Source: Flavobacteriaceae bacterium (lineage in GTDB: Bacteria > Bacteroidota > Bacteroidia > Flavobacteriales > Flavobacteriaceae). From it: DNA of 64,000 nucleotides. The translations under genes and the position numbers were made by a program. The stretch covers positions 1 to 64,000 of the forward strand of contig JABHWD010000015.1 of the NCBI GenBank assembly GCA_018657955.1, written 5' to 3'. Under the pieces are notes generated by a model, which did not search any database, was not told the DNA's origin, and was given only the letters and a program-made list of their open reading frames with translations. This document shows positions 1 to 11,489 of the stretch, piece after piece. The number at the start of each line of letters is the position of its first letter. Position 1 is the first letter of the stretch.

Positions 1-2
1 TT

Positions 3-788
3 GTATGGGGACATCATATGTTTATAACGGGGATGAATCCATTTTTAGGCTCAGTATTTACCTTTACTACATTATTAATTGCCATACCTTCAGCTGTAAA
101 AGCTTTCAACTATATTGCTACATTATGGAAGGCAAACATTCAATTTAATCCTGCAATGTTATTTGCAATAGCTTTCGTTTCTACCTTTATTACAGGAGGT
201 TTAACAGGACTAATTCTAGGTGATAGTGCATTAGACATTAATGTTCATGATACGTATTTTGTCGTAGCACATTTTCATTTGGTGATGGGTATTTCAGCAC
301 TATATGGTATGCTTGCAGGAATTTATCATTGGTTCCCAAAACTATTTGGTAGAATGATGAATAAAAATCTTGGATATATTCATTTTTGGGTAACAGCTGT
401 TTGTGCCTATGGCGTCTTTTTCCCAATGCACTTTATTGGCATGGCAGGATTACCAAGAAGATATTATACTAATTCAAATTTTCCATTATTTGATGATTTA
501 GCTGATACAAATACTATAATTACAGTATTCGCAATAACAGGAGCTTTAATACAAATAGTTTTCTTATATAATTTCATTCATAGTATTTTCTATGGAAAAA
601 AGGCTTCACAAAATCCTTGGAATTCTACAACTTTGGAATGGACTGCATCAATAAAGCATATTCACGGAAACTGGCAAGGAAAAATTCCTGAAGTTTATAG
701 ATGGCCCTATGACTATAGTAAGCCTGGATATAAGGAAGATTTTGTACCTCAGCATATTCCACTTAAAAAAGGTGAAGAAGAGTATTAG
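3..788 (+). CDS. Cytochrome c oxidase subunit I, C-terminal part (gene continues upstream of window)
   Basis: Frame is open to the window edge: VWGHHMFITGMNP then VHDTYFVVAHFHLVMG, hallmark heme-copper oxidase subunit I motifs. Confidence 0.95.
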   Translation, partial: VWGHHMFITGMNPFLGSVFTFTTLLIAIPSAVKAFNYIATLWKANIQFNPAMLFAIAFVSTFITGGLTGLILGDSALDINVHDTYFVVAHFHLVMGISALYGMLAGIYHWFPKLFGRMMNKNLGYIHFWVTAVCAYGVFFPMHFIGMAGLPRRYYTNSNFPLFDDLADTNTIITVFAITGALIQIVFLYNFIHSIFYGKKASQNPWNSTTLEWTASIKHIHGNWQGKIPEVYRWPYDYSKPGYKEDFVPQHIPLKKGEEEY

Positions 789-811
789 CTCTATATTAAG
801 TTATTAATTTT

Positions 812-842
812 AAAGCCTTTCTTTTTAGAAAGGCTTTTTCTT
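812..842 (+). terminator. Intrinsic terminator after cytochrome oxidase subunit I
   Basis: Stem AAAGCCTTTC (812-821) / GAAAGGCTTT (828-837) followed by T-rich tail. Confidence 0.85.
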
Positions 843-856
843 TATCTTTGTTTTAT

Positions 857-1879
857 ATGAATGAGAATTTAGATCCTTCCCAAATTAATATGTCTCCAGA
901 GGAGAAGGAATTTGAGAATAATTTAAGACCTAATTCTTTTGATGAATTTAGTGGACAGGATCAAATTATTGAAAATTTGAAAATTTTTGTTCAAGCTTCC
1001 AATCAAAGAGGTGATGCATTAGACCACACATTATTTCATGGACCTCCAGGTCTTGGCAAAACAACTCTAGCGAATATACTAGCAAAAGAACTTAAAGTAA
1101 CAGTAAAAATAACTTCCGGACCTGTTTTGGATAAGCCAGCTGATTTAGCAGGATTATTAACTAATCTTGAAGAGAGAGATGTTTTATTTATTGACGAGAT
1201 TCATAGGTTAAGTCCAGTTGTTGAGGAATATTTGTATTCTGCAATGGAGGATTATAAAATTGATATTATGATAGAATCAGGTCCAAATGCAAGATCAGTA
1301 GAAATTAATTTAAATCCTTTTACACTAGTTGGAGCTACTACAAGATCAGGATTATTAACTGCTCCAATGCGGGCTAGATTTGGAATCAGTAATAGATTAG
1401 AATATTATTCTTCAGAGATTTTATCTACTATTGTTGAAAGAAGTGCAAAAATTCTAGATTTAAAAATTTCTATGGAAGCAGCTATTGAGATTGCAGGAAG
1501 AAGTAGAGGTACACCAAGAATTGCTAATTCATTATTACGAAGAGTTAGAGACTTTGCCCAAATTAAGGGGGACGGAACTATAGATATGTCTATAACTAAG
1601 AGTAGCTTAAAAGCTTTAAATGTTGATATTAATGGACTTGATGAAATGGATAATAAAATATTGACTACTATTATAGACAAATTTGCAGGGGGTCCTATAG
1701 GAATTACTACTCTCTCTACTGCAGTTAGTGAAAATTCTGAGACAATTGAAGAAGTCTATGAGCCTTTTCTGATTCAACAAGGTTTTATAATGAGAACTCC
1801 AAGAGGACGTCAAGCTACAGAGCTTGCATATAAACATTTAGGAAGAATACCTAAATCTGACCAGAAGGGATTATTCTAA
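857..1879 (+). CDS. ruvB: Holliday junction branch migration helicase RuvB
   Basis: [26 protein letters not shown] Walker A, DEIHR Walker B; ATG at 857 preferred over TTG at 848. Confidence 0.97.
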   Translation: MNENLDPSQINMSPEEKEFENNLRPNSFDEFSGQDQIIENLKIFVQASNQRGDALDHTLFHGPPGLGKTTLANILAKELKVTVKITSGPVLDKPADLAGLLTNLEERDVLFIDEIHRLSPVVEEYLYSAMEDYKIDIMIESGPNARSVEINLNPFTLVGATTRSGLLTAPMRARFGISNRLEYYSSEILSTIVERSAKILDLKISMEAAIEIAGRSRGTPRIANSLLRRVRDFAQIKGDGTIDMSITKSSLKALNVDINGLDEMDNKILTTIIDKFAGGPIGITTLSTAVSENSETIEEVYEPFLIQQGFIMRTPRGRQATELAYKHLGRIPKSDQKGLF

Positions 1880-1901
1880 TTCCTAAATATTTTTTCAATA
1901 A

Positions 1902-2828
1902 TTGAAAAATAAAAAACATTACACAGAATTAATTAAAAATGAAGCTAAGAGATTAGGATTTATTTCTTGTGGGGTAAGTAGGGCAGAATTTTTAGAAGAT
2001 GAAGCTCCAAGATTAGAAAAATGGCTGAAAAACAACATGCATGGAGAAATGAAATATATGGAGAATTATTTTGAAAAGCGCCTTGATCCTTCAAAACTAG
2101 TTGACGATGCTAAAAGTGTAATTTCACTTTCATATAATTATTATCCTAAAGATTTACAAAATAAAGAAGCACCAAAAGTTTCCAAATATGCATATGGCAT
2201 AGATTATCATTATGTAATAAAAGAAAAGTTAATTTTTTTTCTATCATTTATAAAAGATAAAATTGGCGATGTTAATGGAAGAGCTTTTGTTGATTCAGCA
2301 CCAATCCTAGAAAAAGCATGGGCCTCTAAAAGCGGCATAGGTTGGGTTGGAAAAAATTCAAATTTAATTACTAAGCAGGTTGGGTCATTTTATTTTTTAG
2401 CGGAACTTATAATTGATTTAGAGCTCGATTATGATGGAATTGAGTCTGACCATTGTGGGGAATGTACAGCATGTATAGATTCATGCCCAACACAGGCAAT
2501 AGTTGAGCCATATGTAGTGGATGGAAGCAAATGTATTTCATATTTTACAATTGAATTAAAAGAAAACATACCCAATGAATTTAAAGCAAAATTTGAAGAT
2601 TGGGTTTTTGGATGTGATATATGCCAGGATGTTTGCCCATGGAATAAATTCTCAAAACCTCATAAGGAACCTTTATTCCAGTCGACTCCTGAACTTATGA
2701 AAATGAGTAGAGAAGAATGGAATGAAATTACTGAAGAAACGTTCAATAAAATTTTCAAAAATTCAGCCGTTAAAAGAACCGGATATAAGGGATTAACGAG
2801 AAATTTAAATTTTATTAAATCCGCTTAG
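1902..2828 (+). CDS. queG: Epoxyqueuosine reductase QueG (TTG start)
   Basis: C-terminal [16 protein letters not shown] and [11 protein letters not shown] 4Fe-4S motifs. Confidence 0.93.
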   Translation: MKNKKHYTELIKNEAKRLGFISCGVSRAEFLEDEAPRLEKWLKNNMHGEMKYMENYFEKRLDPSKLVDDAKSVISLSYNYYPKDLQNKEAPKVSKYAYGIDYHYVIKEKLIFFLSFIKDKIGDVNGRAFVDSAPILEKAWASKSGIGWVGKNSNLITKQVGSFYFLAELIIDLELDYDGIESDHCGECTACIDSCPTQAIVEPYVVDGSKCISYFTIELKENIPNEFKAKFEDWVFGCDICQDVCPWNKFSKPHKEPLFQSTPELMKMSREEWNEITEETFNKIFKNSAVKRTGYKGLTRNLNFIKSA

Positions 2829-2895
2829 CACTTTAATTTCTTATTTAAGCATTATGGTGATAATTTTAGTAAATTAGATTCTTTAAATTCTTATT

Positions 2896-3477
2896 ATGAT
2901 AACTCATGTTAAAGGAAGATTAGTTGAGAAAGCTCCAACTAGTGTTGTAATTGAATGTAATGGAATAGGCTACTTAATAAATATTTCTTTAAATACATTC
3001 TCGCAAATTCCAGATAATGAAAATTTAAAATTATATACCCATCTTCAAATTAAGGAGGATTCTCATACGCTTTACGGATTCCATACAATAAAGGAACGAG
3101 AAATTTTCAGACTTTTAATATCTGTTAGTGGTATTGGTTCAAGTATAGCAAGGACTATGCTATCATCAATTTCTCCTGATCAAATAATTGAGGCAATATC
3201 AAGAGAAAACGTTTCATTAATACAATCTGTTAAAGGCATTGGATCAAAAACTGCTCAAAGAGTTATAATAGACCTGCGAGATAAGATTCTAAAAGTTTAT
3301 GATTTAGATGAAGGATTTGCTTCTTCAAACAATACTAATAAAGAAGAAGCGTTATCTGCATTAGAAGTCTTAGGAATTAATAAAAAATCCTCTGTAAAAC
3401 TGGTTAACAAAATTGTATTAGAAAACCCAGATATTTCAGCCGAAAGTATTATTAAAGAGACTTTAAATAAGTTGTAA
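2896..3477 (+). CDS. ruvA: Holliday junction DNA helicase subunit RuvA
   Basis: MITHVKGRLVEKAPTSVVIECNGIGYLI; tandem HhH regions SVSGIGSSIAR and SVKGIGSKTAQRVI. Confidence 0.96.
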   Translation: MITHVKGRLVEKAPTSVVIECNGIGYLINISLNTFSQIPDNENLKLYTHLQIKEDSHTLYGFHTIKEREIFRLLISVSGIGSSIARTMLSSISPDQIIEAISRENVSLIQSVKGIGSKTAQRVIIDLRDKILKVYDLDEGFASSNNTNKEEALSALEVLGINKKSSVKLVNKIVLENPDISAESIIKETLNKL

Positions 3478-3507
3478 TAAAGGTTGAACACAATTACTTT
3501 TAATTTA

Positions 3508-6500
3508 ATGAAAACAAGACTTTCAGGGCTGTTATTATTGTTTGTTTTTTATAATAGTTTTTTGATTGCTCAAGAAACACCTACTTCAACAATTCAGGAT
3601 TCTACAGCTAATCAAGGAATTTCATTTGGTGAAATTAACTTACCAACTCCAAGTAGCTATATTGAAAATTATCAATACGACCCGATTAGCGACATGTATT
3701 ATTATAACCTGAGTATTGGGAATTATAATATCAACTATCCAATTATTTTAAGTCCTGAAGAATATAAAAAATTAATTTTAGTTGAAGACTTAAAAGAATA
3801 CTATAAATCAAAAATTGATGCTGCAGAAGGTAAGAAGGATGGTACAGAAGAGATGCAAAAAAATCTTATTCCTGAGATATATGTAAACTCTAAAATTTTT
3901 GAAAATATATTTGGGGGTAATACAATTGAGGTTGTCCCACAAGGATCTATAGAAGTTGATCTGGGGATGTTATTTACTAAACAAGATAATCCTTCTTTTT
4001 CTCCAAGAAATAGAAGTAATTTTACTTTTGATTTTGATCAACGAATTGGATTAAGCCTGCTTGGAAAGGTAGGGACGAGAGTTCAAGTAAATGCAAATTT
4101 TGACACTCAATCTACATTTGATTTTCAAAACTTATTAAAATTAGAATATGAGCCTACGGAGGATGATATAATACAGAAAATTGAGGTAGGGAATGTCAGT
4201 ATGCCTCTTAATAGCTCGTTAATTTCAGGGGCACAGAGCTTATTTGGATTTAAAACTGAATTAAAGTTTGGTAGAACAAGAGTTACAGCCGTTTTTTCAG
4301 AACAAAAATCTGAATCAAGATCGGTAGTTTCTCAGGGAGGAGGAACTATTCAGGAATTTGAATTTAGAGCTTTAGATTACGATGAGAATAGACATTTTTT
4401 CTTAGGTCACTATTTTAAAGATAAATACGATGAAGCATTATTAAATTATCCTTTCATAAATTCTAATGTCCAAATTACTAGAAGTGAAGTTTGGGTTACC
4501 AACAGGAATAATCAAATAAACGATGTAAGAAATATAGTTGCTTTTCAGGATTTAGGAGAATCATCTTCTGTCTCTTCTGCTGTTAATATCTATGTAGGTC
4601 CATCTGCATATCCGGATAATAGTAATAATGGTTTTGATCCAACATCTATAGGAAGTGCTTTATCTCAGCTAACGAATGCTATTAGAGATATATCAACATT
4701 ACAGACAGGGATTTTAGTTCCAAATGTTACAGAAGGATTTGGGTATGGAAAGCTAGAAAATGCAAGAAAACTAAGAGAGGGGATGGATTATAAAATTAAT
4801 AATCAGTTAGGATATATTTCATTAAATCAAAAGTTAGAAAATGATGAGATATTAGCCGTTGCTTTTCAGTATACCGTTGGGGGTCAAGTATTTCAAGTTG
4901 GTGAATTTGCTAATGATGGTGTTCAAGCAACAGAGGTTTCAGTATCTGGATCAAATACTATTGTAAATTCAAATAATTTGGTATTGAAAATGTTAAAAAG
5001 CACTGTAAGTAGTATTGAAGAACCAATGTGGGATTTAATGATGAAAAATATATATAGCACAGGAGCTTTTCAATTAGAAAGAGAAGATTTTAAATTAAAT
5101 ATTTTTTACAATGAATCTTCTGCATTAAATTATATTCGCCCAGTTGAATCAACTCCATTTCCAGATCCTCAGCCGGGCGAACAACAATTAAATGAAATGC
5201 CTTTATTGAATTTATTTAATTTCGACAGATTAAATTTCAATAATGATCCACAACTCTCCGGTGATGGTTTTTTTGATTTTGTTCCTGGAATTACAGTAAT
5301 ACAAGAAAATGGTAATATAGTTTTTACTAAGGCAGAGCCATTTGGTAAATATTTATTTGAAAGATTAAGATTGAATTCTGTAGAAAATTATGAAGGGGAT
5401 CAGAATAATCAAAATGATTATAATTTGAATCAACAAAAATATGTTTATAGGTCGCTATATAAATCTACTAAGACTATTGCTCTTCAAGATTCAGAAAAGA
5501 ATAAGTTTCAAATTACCGGAAGATATAAATCATCTTCCGGTGGTGGAATTCCAATTGGAGCCTACAATGTTCCAAGAGGATCAGTAACTGTTACTGCTGG
5601 AGGAAGAGTGTTAGTTGAAGGAGTTGATTATACTGTAAATTATCAGCTAGGAACAGTTCAAATATTAGATCCTTCTCTTCAGTCATCTAATACACCTATT
5701 AATGTTAGTGTTGAGAATAATGCAGTCTTTGGCCAACAAACTAAGAGATTTTCAGGATTCAATATTGAGCATCAGTTTAGTAAAAAACTTATTGCATCAA
5801 CTACATTATTAAATTTAAACGAAAGACCTTTAACTCAGAAAGCAAATTATGGAACAGAGCCAATTAATAATACAATATTTGGTTTTGATGCAAACTTTTC
5901 TTCAGAAATGCCAATCTTGACAAGACTAGTTAATAAGTTACCAAATATAGAAACTGAAGCTGCATCAAATTTATCTGTTCGTGGTGAACTAGCATATTTA
6001 ATTCCTGGAGCACCTAAAGGAAATAATTTTAATGGAGAAGCTACATCCTATATTGATGATTTTGAGGGCTCTCAGAATGTAATTGATTTAGTATCTCCTC
6101 AATCATGGTATTTATCAAGTAGGCCTAGAGAATTAGGAATGGTCTATAGTCAAGGCGATGAGGATAATAATGGAATACAAAATGGTTTTGATAGAGCATT
6201 ATTGAACTGGTATACAATAGACCCTACTTTTTATAGTAGTCAAAGACCAAATGAAATAACTGACGAAGATATATCAAACTTATATACTAGAAGGATTTTT
6301 ATAGATGAAATTTTTCCTCAAGTGGATTTAGTACAAGGACAGACAACAGTAATTAATTCTCTTGACTTAAATTTTTATCCTAATAGAAGAGGCCCATATA
6401 ATATGGACAGTGAAGCCACAAATGGAGATTTGGATAGTCCAGAAAATAGTTGGGCAGGGATTACTAGATTAATTAATACTACAGATTTTGAGCAATCAAA

Positions 6501-9500
6501 TGTAGAATATATTGAATTTTGGCTTATGGATCCATTTTTAAATGATTCTGAGAATAATGGAGGAAAATTAACTTTCAATCTTGGAAATATTTCAGAAGAT
6601 GTAATAAAGGATGGGAGGAAACAATATGAGAATGGTCTTCCTGAGGATGGAGATATTAGCCTTTTACCACAGACAGTATGGGGGACAGTTGTTCCACAGA
6701 ATCAATCTCTAATTTATTCTTTCTCTTCTTTAGGGCAAGAGCGAATAAATCAAGATATTGGATTGGATGGTTATGATGATCAAGAAGAAGCAATTTTCTT
6801 CCCAAGTTTTGCTGATCTTGAGGATCCGGCAATGGATAATTATAAATATTTCTTAAATCAGTCAGGAAATATTTTTGATAGATATAAAATGTATAATGGT
6901 CTAGATGGTAATTCTCCAGAAACCATTTCTGATACTGATAGAGGATCATCATCTCAACCAGATGTAGAAGATATCAATAGGGATAATACAATGAATACCA
7001 TTGATAGCTATTTTGAATATGAATTAGAAATTACTCCAAATAGCTTAGCTGACATTAATAACCAATTTATTAAGGATAGAAAAGAGAAAAATGTTACGCT
7101 ACCTAATGGAAATTCTGAATTAGTTAAATGGTATCAATTTAGAATCCCTGTAAATGAACCTACAAACGAAATAGGTGGAATTTCTGATTTTAGATCAATT
7201 AGATTTATTAGAATGTATCTAAATGATTTTTCAAGAAATACAATTTTTAGATTTGGATCACTTGATTTAGTAAGAAGTGATTGGAGAAAATATTTGTTAA
7301 CATTAGATCAAGAGATAGACAATAACAATGATAGCACAGATTTTTCAACTGGCACTATTGGAATACAAGAAAACGAAGAAAGTTATGTCTCTCCTCCAGG
7401 GGTTGAACGTGAACAATTTAATAATAATAATACTATTGTTAGACAAAACGAACAATCATTGGTGTTAAATGTATGTGACCTAGAGCCGGAAGATTCAAGA
7501 GGAGTTTATAAAAACTTAAATGTTGATATGAGGCAATTTAAAAGAATGAGAATGTTTATTCATGCAGAAGATGGTTTATTACCTGGCTTAACAGATGGAG
7601 ATGTAGTAGGATTTGTTAGAATAGGAAATGATTTATCCGAGAATTATTATCAAATAGAAGTCCCCCTTAAAAGATCATCTTCTGGCACTCTTAATCCTCA
7701 ATCTGTTTGGCCAGTAGTAAATGAAATTAACCTACCAATAAGTGCTTTGGAGACTATTAAATCTCTTGCAATATTCAATGGAACTCTAGGAAGTCAAAAT
7801 GCTACTTTTTATAATGTGATAAATGACATAGTTGACGAGGAGTCAGTAGGTGAATTTTCAGAACATAATTTAGGACAGCATAGAGTAGCTATAAAAGGAA
7901 ATCCAAATTTTGGAGATATTAGGGCTCTAATGGTGGGAGTTAAGAACCCTAGACAGGACAACATGAATGTCTGTGCTGAGGTATGGTTTAATGAATTAAG
8001 ATTATCTGATATGGATAATAAAGGTGGTTGGGCGGCTATATTATCTTTAGACTCTAATATTGCTGATTTCATGACTATTAGCGCAACTGCACGACAAAGT
8101 ACAAATGGGTTTGGATCTATTGAACAAGGGCCTAGCGAAAGAGATAAAATTGATAAGAAGCAATATGATTTAGTCTCTAATATAAACGTTGGTCAATTAT
8201 TCCCTAAAAAATGGGGGTTAAATATTCCATTTAATTATGGTCTAGGAGAAGAGCTAATAACTCCTGAATATGACCAGCAGTATAGAGATATTAAATTAAA
8301 TTCTAGATTAGATACTGCAGAAACCCAAGAGGAAAAAAATAATATTTTACAACAATCTGAAGATTATACTAAAAGAAAGAGCATTAATTTAATAGGGGTA
8401 AGTAAACAAAGAACAGGTGATAGTAGCCCAAGGTTTTATAACATAGAAAATCTCACTTTCAATTACTCCTATAATCAGGTTGAGCATAGGGACTATGAAA
8501 TTGAAAGCATGTTAGATCAAAATATTCGAGCAGGAGCTAGTTATAATTTTAATTTTAATTCCCTAAAATTAGAGCCATTTAAAAATAATGACTCTTTATT
8601 TACAGGAAAATATTTTAAGATTTTAAAAGATTTTAATTTAAATCTTCTTCCTTCAAATTTATCTATTAATACAGATTTCATTAGACAATTTAATAAACAA
8701 AAATTTAGAGATATTGATTTAGCAGAAGGTAATATTGCTATGCAAGAACTCTTTAGAAGAAATTATACTTTTGATTTTCAGTATAGCTTTACCTATCCAA
8801 TTTCAGATGGATTAAATATTAATTACTCTGCTGCGAATAATAATATTGTTAGAAATTATTTCATTGATGATATAATTAATGGTAGCCAGGACCCTAGCTT
8901 AGATGTATGGAACAATTTTTTTGATATAGGAGATCCTAATCGACAAACCCAGCAACTTGCGGTTAATTATCAATTGCCAATTGATAAAATACCAACATTT
9001 AGTTTTATTAGAGCTATGTATTCATATACTGGAGATTTTCAATGGCAAAAAGGATCTGACCTTTTTGGGAACTTATCTCTTAATGGTCAGGTTTATGATT
9101 TAGGAAATACCATTTCAAATGCGAACACCCATAATTTTAATGGCGTATTAGATATGTCAAAATTCTATAAATATATAGGTCTTACTAAAAATAATTCTGC
9201 AGGCACTAAATCGGGGCCAGGGTTTGGTGGGGATACAAACCCAAAAAATAATAAAACTAAGAAAAAGAAAAAGAGATCTCCTTTTGTTAACTCATTAATT
9301 GAATTGCTAACTGCTGTTAAGAGAATTCAATTTAATTATGCTGAAAATAATGGAACTTTTCTTCCAGGATATTTGCAGACACCTGATTTTATAGGCTCTT
9401 TTAAACCAACATTTGGTTATGTTTTTGGAAGCCAACGAGATATAAGATATTTAGCAGCTAGAAATGGATGGCTAACAGTATTCCCAGAATTCAATCAGCA

Positions 9501-10689
9501 ATACTCAGAAGTAACAAATAAAAACTTAAATTTTTCTGCTAATATAGCACCAATTAGAGATTTAAGAATTGATTTAACTGGAGGAAGAACTTATTCAAGA
9601 AATATTACTGAAAATTTTAATACAATTGACAGTAATGATGATGGACTAAGTGATGACTATAATTTACTTATTAGAAATACTTTAGGAAACTTTAATATCT
9701 CTACTATGCTTATAAAAACAGCATTTTCAAATAGTGATGAAAATAATTCTGAGGCATTTGATGCTTTCAGGAATCATCGATTAATTATTGCAAGACGTCT
9801 AGCTCTTAATGCAGGAATTGATTTTAATAATCCAAACAATTTTGAGGATGGTGATTTAAATAGTTTCCCGCTTGGATATGGTAGAACTAATCAGTCAGTC
9901 TTATTACCAGCTTTTCTATCAGCATATTCTGGAGCTGATCCAAATAAAGTTAGTTTAGGGGCTTTTCGTGATATTCCTATACCAAACTGGACATTAAGAT
10001 ATACTGGGTTTATGAGGCTAAAATGGTTTAAAAAGAACTTTAAAAGATTTTCTATAACACATGGATATAATTCAACTTATACTATAAATCAGTTTAGATC
10101 TAATTTAGATTATCAACCAGGGAATCCAGAATTAGATTTCCTCTCTCAAGATCCCGAAGTATTTGATCAATCAAATAATTATAAAAATGAAATTCTTTAT
10201 AGCAATATTAATTTAATGGAGCAGTTTAGTCCATTATTTAAATTAGATATGGAAATGAAAAATTCTTTTAAAGTTTTGGCAGAGATAAGAAAGGACAGAT
10301 TATTGTCTTTAAGTTTTGACAATAATTTATTGACAGAGATTCAAGGAAATGAATATATTATTGGATTGGGCTATAGAATTAAAGATCTTCAAATTAGGTC
10401 AAGATTAGCTGGATCAAGACAATTAATAAAAAGTGATTTAGTGATGAAAGCAGATTTTTCTATTAGGAATAATAAAACTATTATTAGATATTTGGATTTG
10501 GATAATAATCAAGTAACCTCTGGTCAAACAATATTAAACTTAAAATATTCTGCGGATTATGCTTTTAGTAAAAATTTAACTGGGATTTTTTATTTTGATT
10601 ATTCTTTCTCAGATTACGCCATTTCAACAGCATTTCCGCAAACAACTATTAGATCAGGATTTACAATGAGATATAATTTTGGGAATTAA
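3508..10689 (+). CDS. sprA: T9SS translocon / gliding protein SprA
   Basis: About 2390 aa, signal peptide MKTRLSGLLLLFVFYNSFLIAQ, SprA-type beta-strand-rich architecture, position after ruvA. ATG at 3508 preferred over the 3484 TTG. Confidence 0.93.
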   Translation: MKTRLSGLLLLFVFYNSFLIAQETPTSTIQDSTANQGISFGEINLPTPSSYIENYQYDPISDMYYYNLSIGNYNINYPIILSPEEYKKLILVEDLKEYYKSKIDAAEGKKDGTEEMQKNLIPEIYVNSKIFENIFGGNTIEVVPQGSIEVDLGMLFTKQDNPSFSPRNRSNFTFDFDQRIGLSLLGKVGTRVQVNANFDTQSTFDFQNLLKLEYEPTEDDIIQKIEVGNVSMPLNSSLISGAQSLFGFKTELKFGRTRVTAVFSEQKSESRSVVSQGGGTIQEFEFRALDYDENRHFFLGHYFKDKYDEALLNYPFINSNVQITRSEVWVTNRNNQINDVRNIVAFQDLGESSSVSSAVNIYVGPSAYPDNSNNGFDPTSIGSALSQLTNAIRDISTLQTGILVPNVTEGFGYGKLENARKLREGMDYKINNQLGYISLNQKLENDEILAVAFQYTVGGQVFQVGEFANDGVQATEVSVSGSNTIVNSNNLVLKMLKSTVSSIEEPMWDLMMKNIYSTGAFQLEREDFKLNIFYNESSALNYIRPVESTPFPDPQPGEQQLNEMPLLNLFNFDRLNFNNDPQLSGDGFFDFVPGITVIQENGNIVFTKAEPFGKYLFERLRLNSVENYEGDQNNQNDYNLNQQKYVYRSLYKSTKTIALQDSEKNKFQITGRYKSSSGGGIPIGAYNVPRGSVTVTAGGRVLVEGVDYTVNYQLGTVQILDPSLQSSNTPINVSVENNAVFGQQTKRFSGFNIEHQFSKKLIASTTLLNLNERPLTQKANYGTEPINNTIFGFDANFSSEMPILTRLVNKLPNIETEAASNLSVRGELAYLIPGAPKGNNFNGEATSYIDDFEGSQNVIDLVSPQSWYLSSRPRELGMVYSQGDEDNNGIQNGFDRALLNWYTIDPTFYSSQRPNEITDEDISNLYTRRIFIDEIFPQVDLVQGQTTVINSLDLNFYPNRRGPYNMDSEATNGDLDSPENSWAGITRLINTTDFEQSNVEYIEFWLMDPFLNDSENNGGKLTFNLGNISEDVIKDGRKQYENGLPEDGDISLLPQTVWGTVVPQNQSLIYSFSSLGQERINQDIGLDGYDDQEEAIFFPSFADLEDPAMDNYKYFLNQSGNIFDRYKMYNGLDGNSPETISDTDRGSSSQPDVEDINRDNTMNTIDSYFEYELEITPNSLADINNQFIKDRKEKNVTLPNGNSELVKWYQFRIPVNEPTNEIGGISDFRSIRFIRMYLNDFSRNTIFRFGSLDLVRSDWRKYLLTLDQEIDNNNDSTDFSTGTIGIQENEESYVSPPGVEREQFNNNNTIVRQNEQSLVLNVCDLEPEDSRGVYKNLNVDMRQFKRMRMFIHAEDGLLPGLTDGDVVGFVRIGNDLSENYYQIEVPLKRSSSGTLNPQSVWPVVNEINLPISALETIKSLAIFNGTLGSQNATFYNVINDIVDEESVGEFSEHNLGQHRVAIKGNPNFGDIRALMVGVKNPRQDNMNVCAEVWFNELRLSDMDNKGGWAAILSLDSNIADFMTISATARQSTNGFGSIEQGPSERDKIDKKQYDLVSNINVGQLFPKKWGLNIPFNYGLGEELITPEYDQQYRDIKLNSRLDTAETQEEKNNILQQSEDYTKRKSINLIGVSKQRTGDSSPRFYNIENLTFNYSYNQVEHRDYEIESMLDQNIRAGASYNFNFNSLKLEPFKNNDSLFTGKYFKILKDFNLNLLPSNLSINTDFIRQFNKQKFRDIDLAEGNIAMQELFRRNYTFDFQYSFTYPISDGLNINYSAANNNIVRNYFIDDIINGSQDPSLDVWNNFFDIGDPNRQTQQLAVNYQLPIDKIPTFSFIRAMYSYTGDFQWQKGSDLFGNLSLNGQVYDLGNTISNANTHNFNGVLDMSKFYKYIGLTKNNSAGTKSGPGFGGDTNPKNNKTKKKKKRSPFVNSLIELLTAVKRIQFNYAENNGTFLPGYLQTPDFIGSFKPTFGYVFGSQRDIRYLAARNGWLTVFPEFNQQYSEVTNKNLNFSANIAPIRDLRIDLTGGRTYSRNITENFNTIDSNDDGLSDDYNLLIRNTLGNFNISTMLIKTAFSNSDENNSEAFDAFRNHRLIIARRLALNAGIDFNNPNNFEDGDLNSFPLGYGRTNQSVLLPAFLSAYSGADPNKVSLGAFRDIPIPNWTLRYTGFMRLKWFKKNFKRFSITHGYNSTYTINQFRSNLDYQPGNPELDFLSQDPEVFDQSNNYKNEILYSNINLMEQFSPLFKLDMEMKNSFKVLAEIRKDRLLSLSFDNNLLTEIQGNEYIIGLGYRIKDLQIRSRLAGSRQLIKSDLVMKADFSIRNNKTIIRYLDLDNNQVTSGQTILNLKYSADYAFSKNLTGIFYFDYSFSDYAISTAFPQTTIRSGFTMRYNFGN

Positions 10690-10700
10690 ATGAAATAAAA

Positions 10701-11084
10701 ATGGAAACACCTTTAAATTTAAAATACACAAAAGATCATGAATGGATTTCGATAGATGAAAAAATTGCAACAGTAGGTATTACAGATTTTGCGCAGAGAG
10801 AATTAGGCGATATAGTTTATGTAGAAGTAGAAACTGTTGGTGAATCTTTAAATGCTGATGATATTTTTGGTGCAGTTGAAGCTGTTAAGACAGTATCAGA
10901 TTTATTTCTTCCAATTGCGGGAAAAATAATTGAATTTAATGAGTCTTTAGACAACAATCCGGAGGATATAAACAATGATCCCTATGGAAAGGGATGGGTA
11001 GTTAAGGTAGAGATTGATGACACAAACGAAGTAAACAATTTACTCTCAGCTCAGCAATATAAAGAACTTATTGGTGCAGATTAA
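10701..11084 (+). CDS. gcvH: Glycine cleavage system H protein
   Basis: YTKDHEWISIDEKIATVGITDFAQRELGDIVYVE and lipoyl-lysine region GAVEAVKTVSDLF. Confidence 0.97.
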   Translation: METPLNLKYTKDHEWISIDEKIATVGITDFAQRELGDIVYVEVETVGESLNADDIFGAVEAVKTVSDLFLPIAGKIIEFNESLDNNPEDINNDPYGKGWVVKVEIDDTNEVNNLLSAQQYKELIGAD

Positions 11085-11436
11085 AACGAATTTATTACTT
11101 GCATTTTTTTATTCAATTTTTATATTGTTTATCTCTTTAATAAAGATTGAATCACAGATAGATATAGATGTTTTATATTTAGATAAATTAGTCCATACAA
11201 CAATTTATTTTTTTTTCTGTCTTATTTGGTATGTCCCATTTAAGGATATATTTAAAAATAAAACCTTAATATATCTTTTTATATTCTCAATATTGTTTGG
11301 AGTTTTTATAGAATTTTTACAAGAAAAGACAGTACACTACAGAAGCGCTGAATTACTTGATATTTGGTTCAATGTTCTAGGGACAATAATTGGCTGTGGT
11401 TTTTTGTTGTTAAAAAACAGTATTAAAAAATCATAA
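11071..11436 (+). CDS. VanZ-like family membrane protein
   Basis: Four hydrophobic segments; DKLVHTTIYFFFCLIW and FGVFIEFLQ...R.AELLDIWFNVLGTIIG typical of VanZ-like proteins; overlaps gcvH by 14 nt. Confidence 0.8.
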   Translation: MVQIKTNLLLAFFYSIFILFISLIKIESQIDIDVLYLDKLVHTTIYFFFCLIWYVPFKDIFKNKTLIYLFIFSILFGVFIEFLQEKTVHYRSAELLDIWFNVLGTIIGCGFLLLKNSIKKS

Positions 11437-11489
11437 TCTCTTGTTTTTTATTTAAATAATTGGTTATTTTACTCTTCAACTAAGTAATA

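Noticed and set aside
843-857. TATCTTTG immediately before the ruvB ATG, suggesting a leaderless mRNA
   Set aside because: No TTTG -33 element at the right distance (that position falls in the upstream terminator); too weak to claim.
1405-1837. Minus-strand ORFs of 91 and 73 aa inside ruvB
   Set aside because: Antisense shadows of a well-conserved CDS; no independent support.
6656-8072. Minus-strand ORFs inside sprA (98 and 87 aa)
   Set aside because: Antisense to a very long coding sequence in AT-rich DNA; expected by chance.
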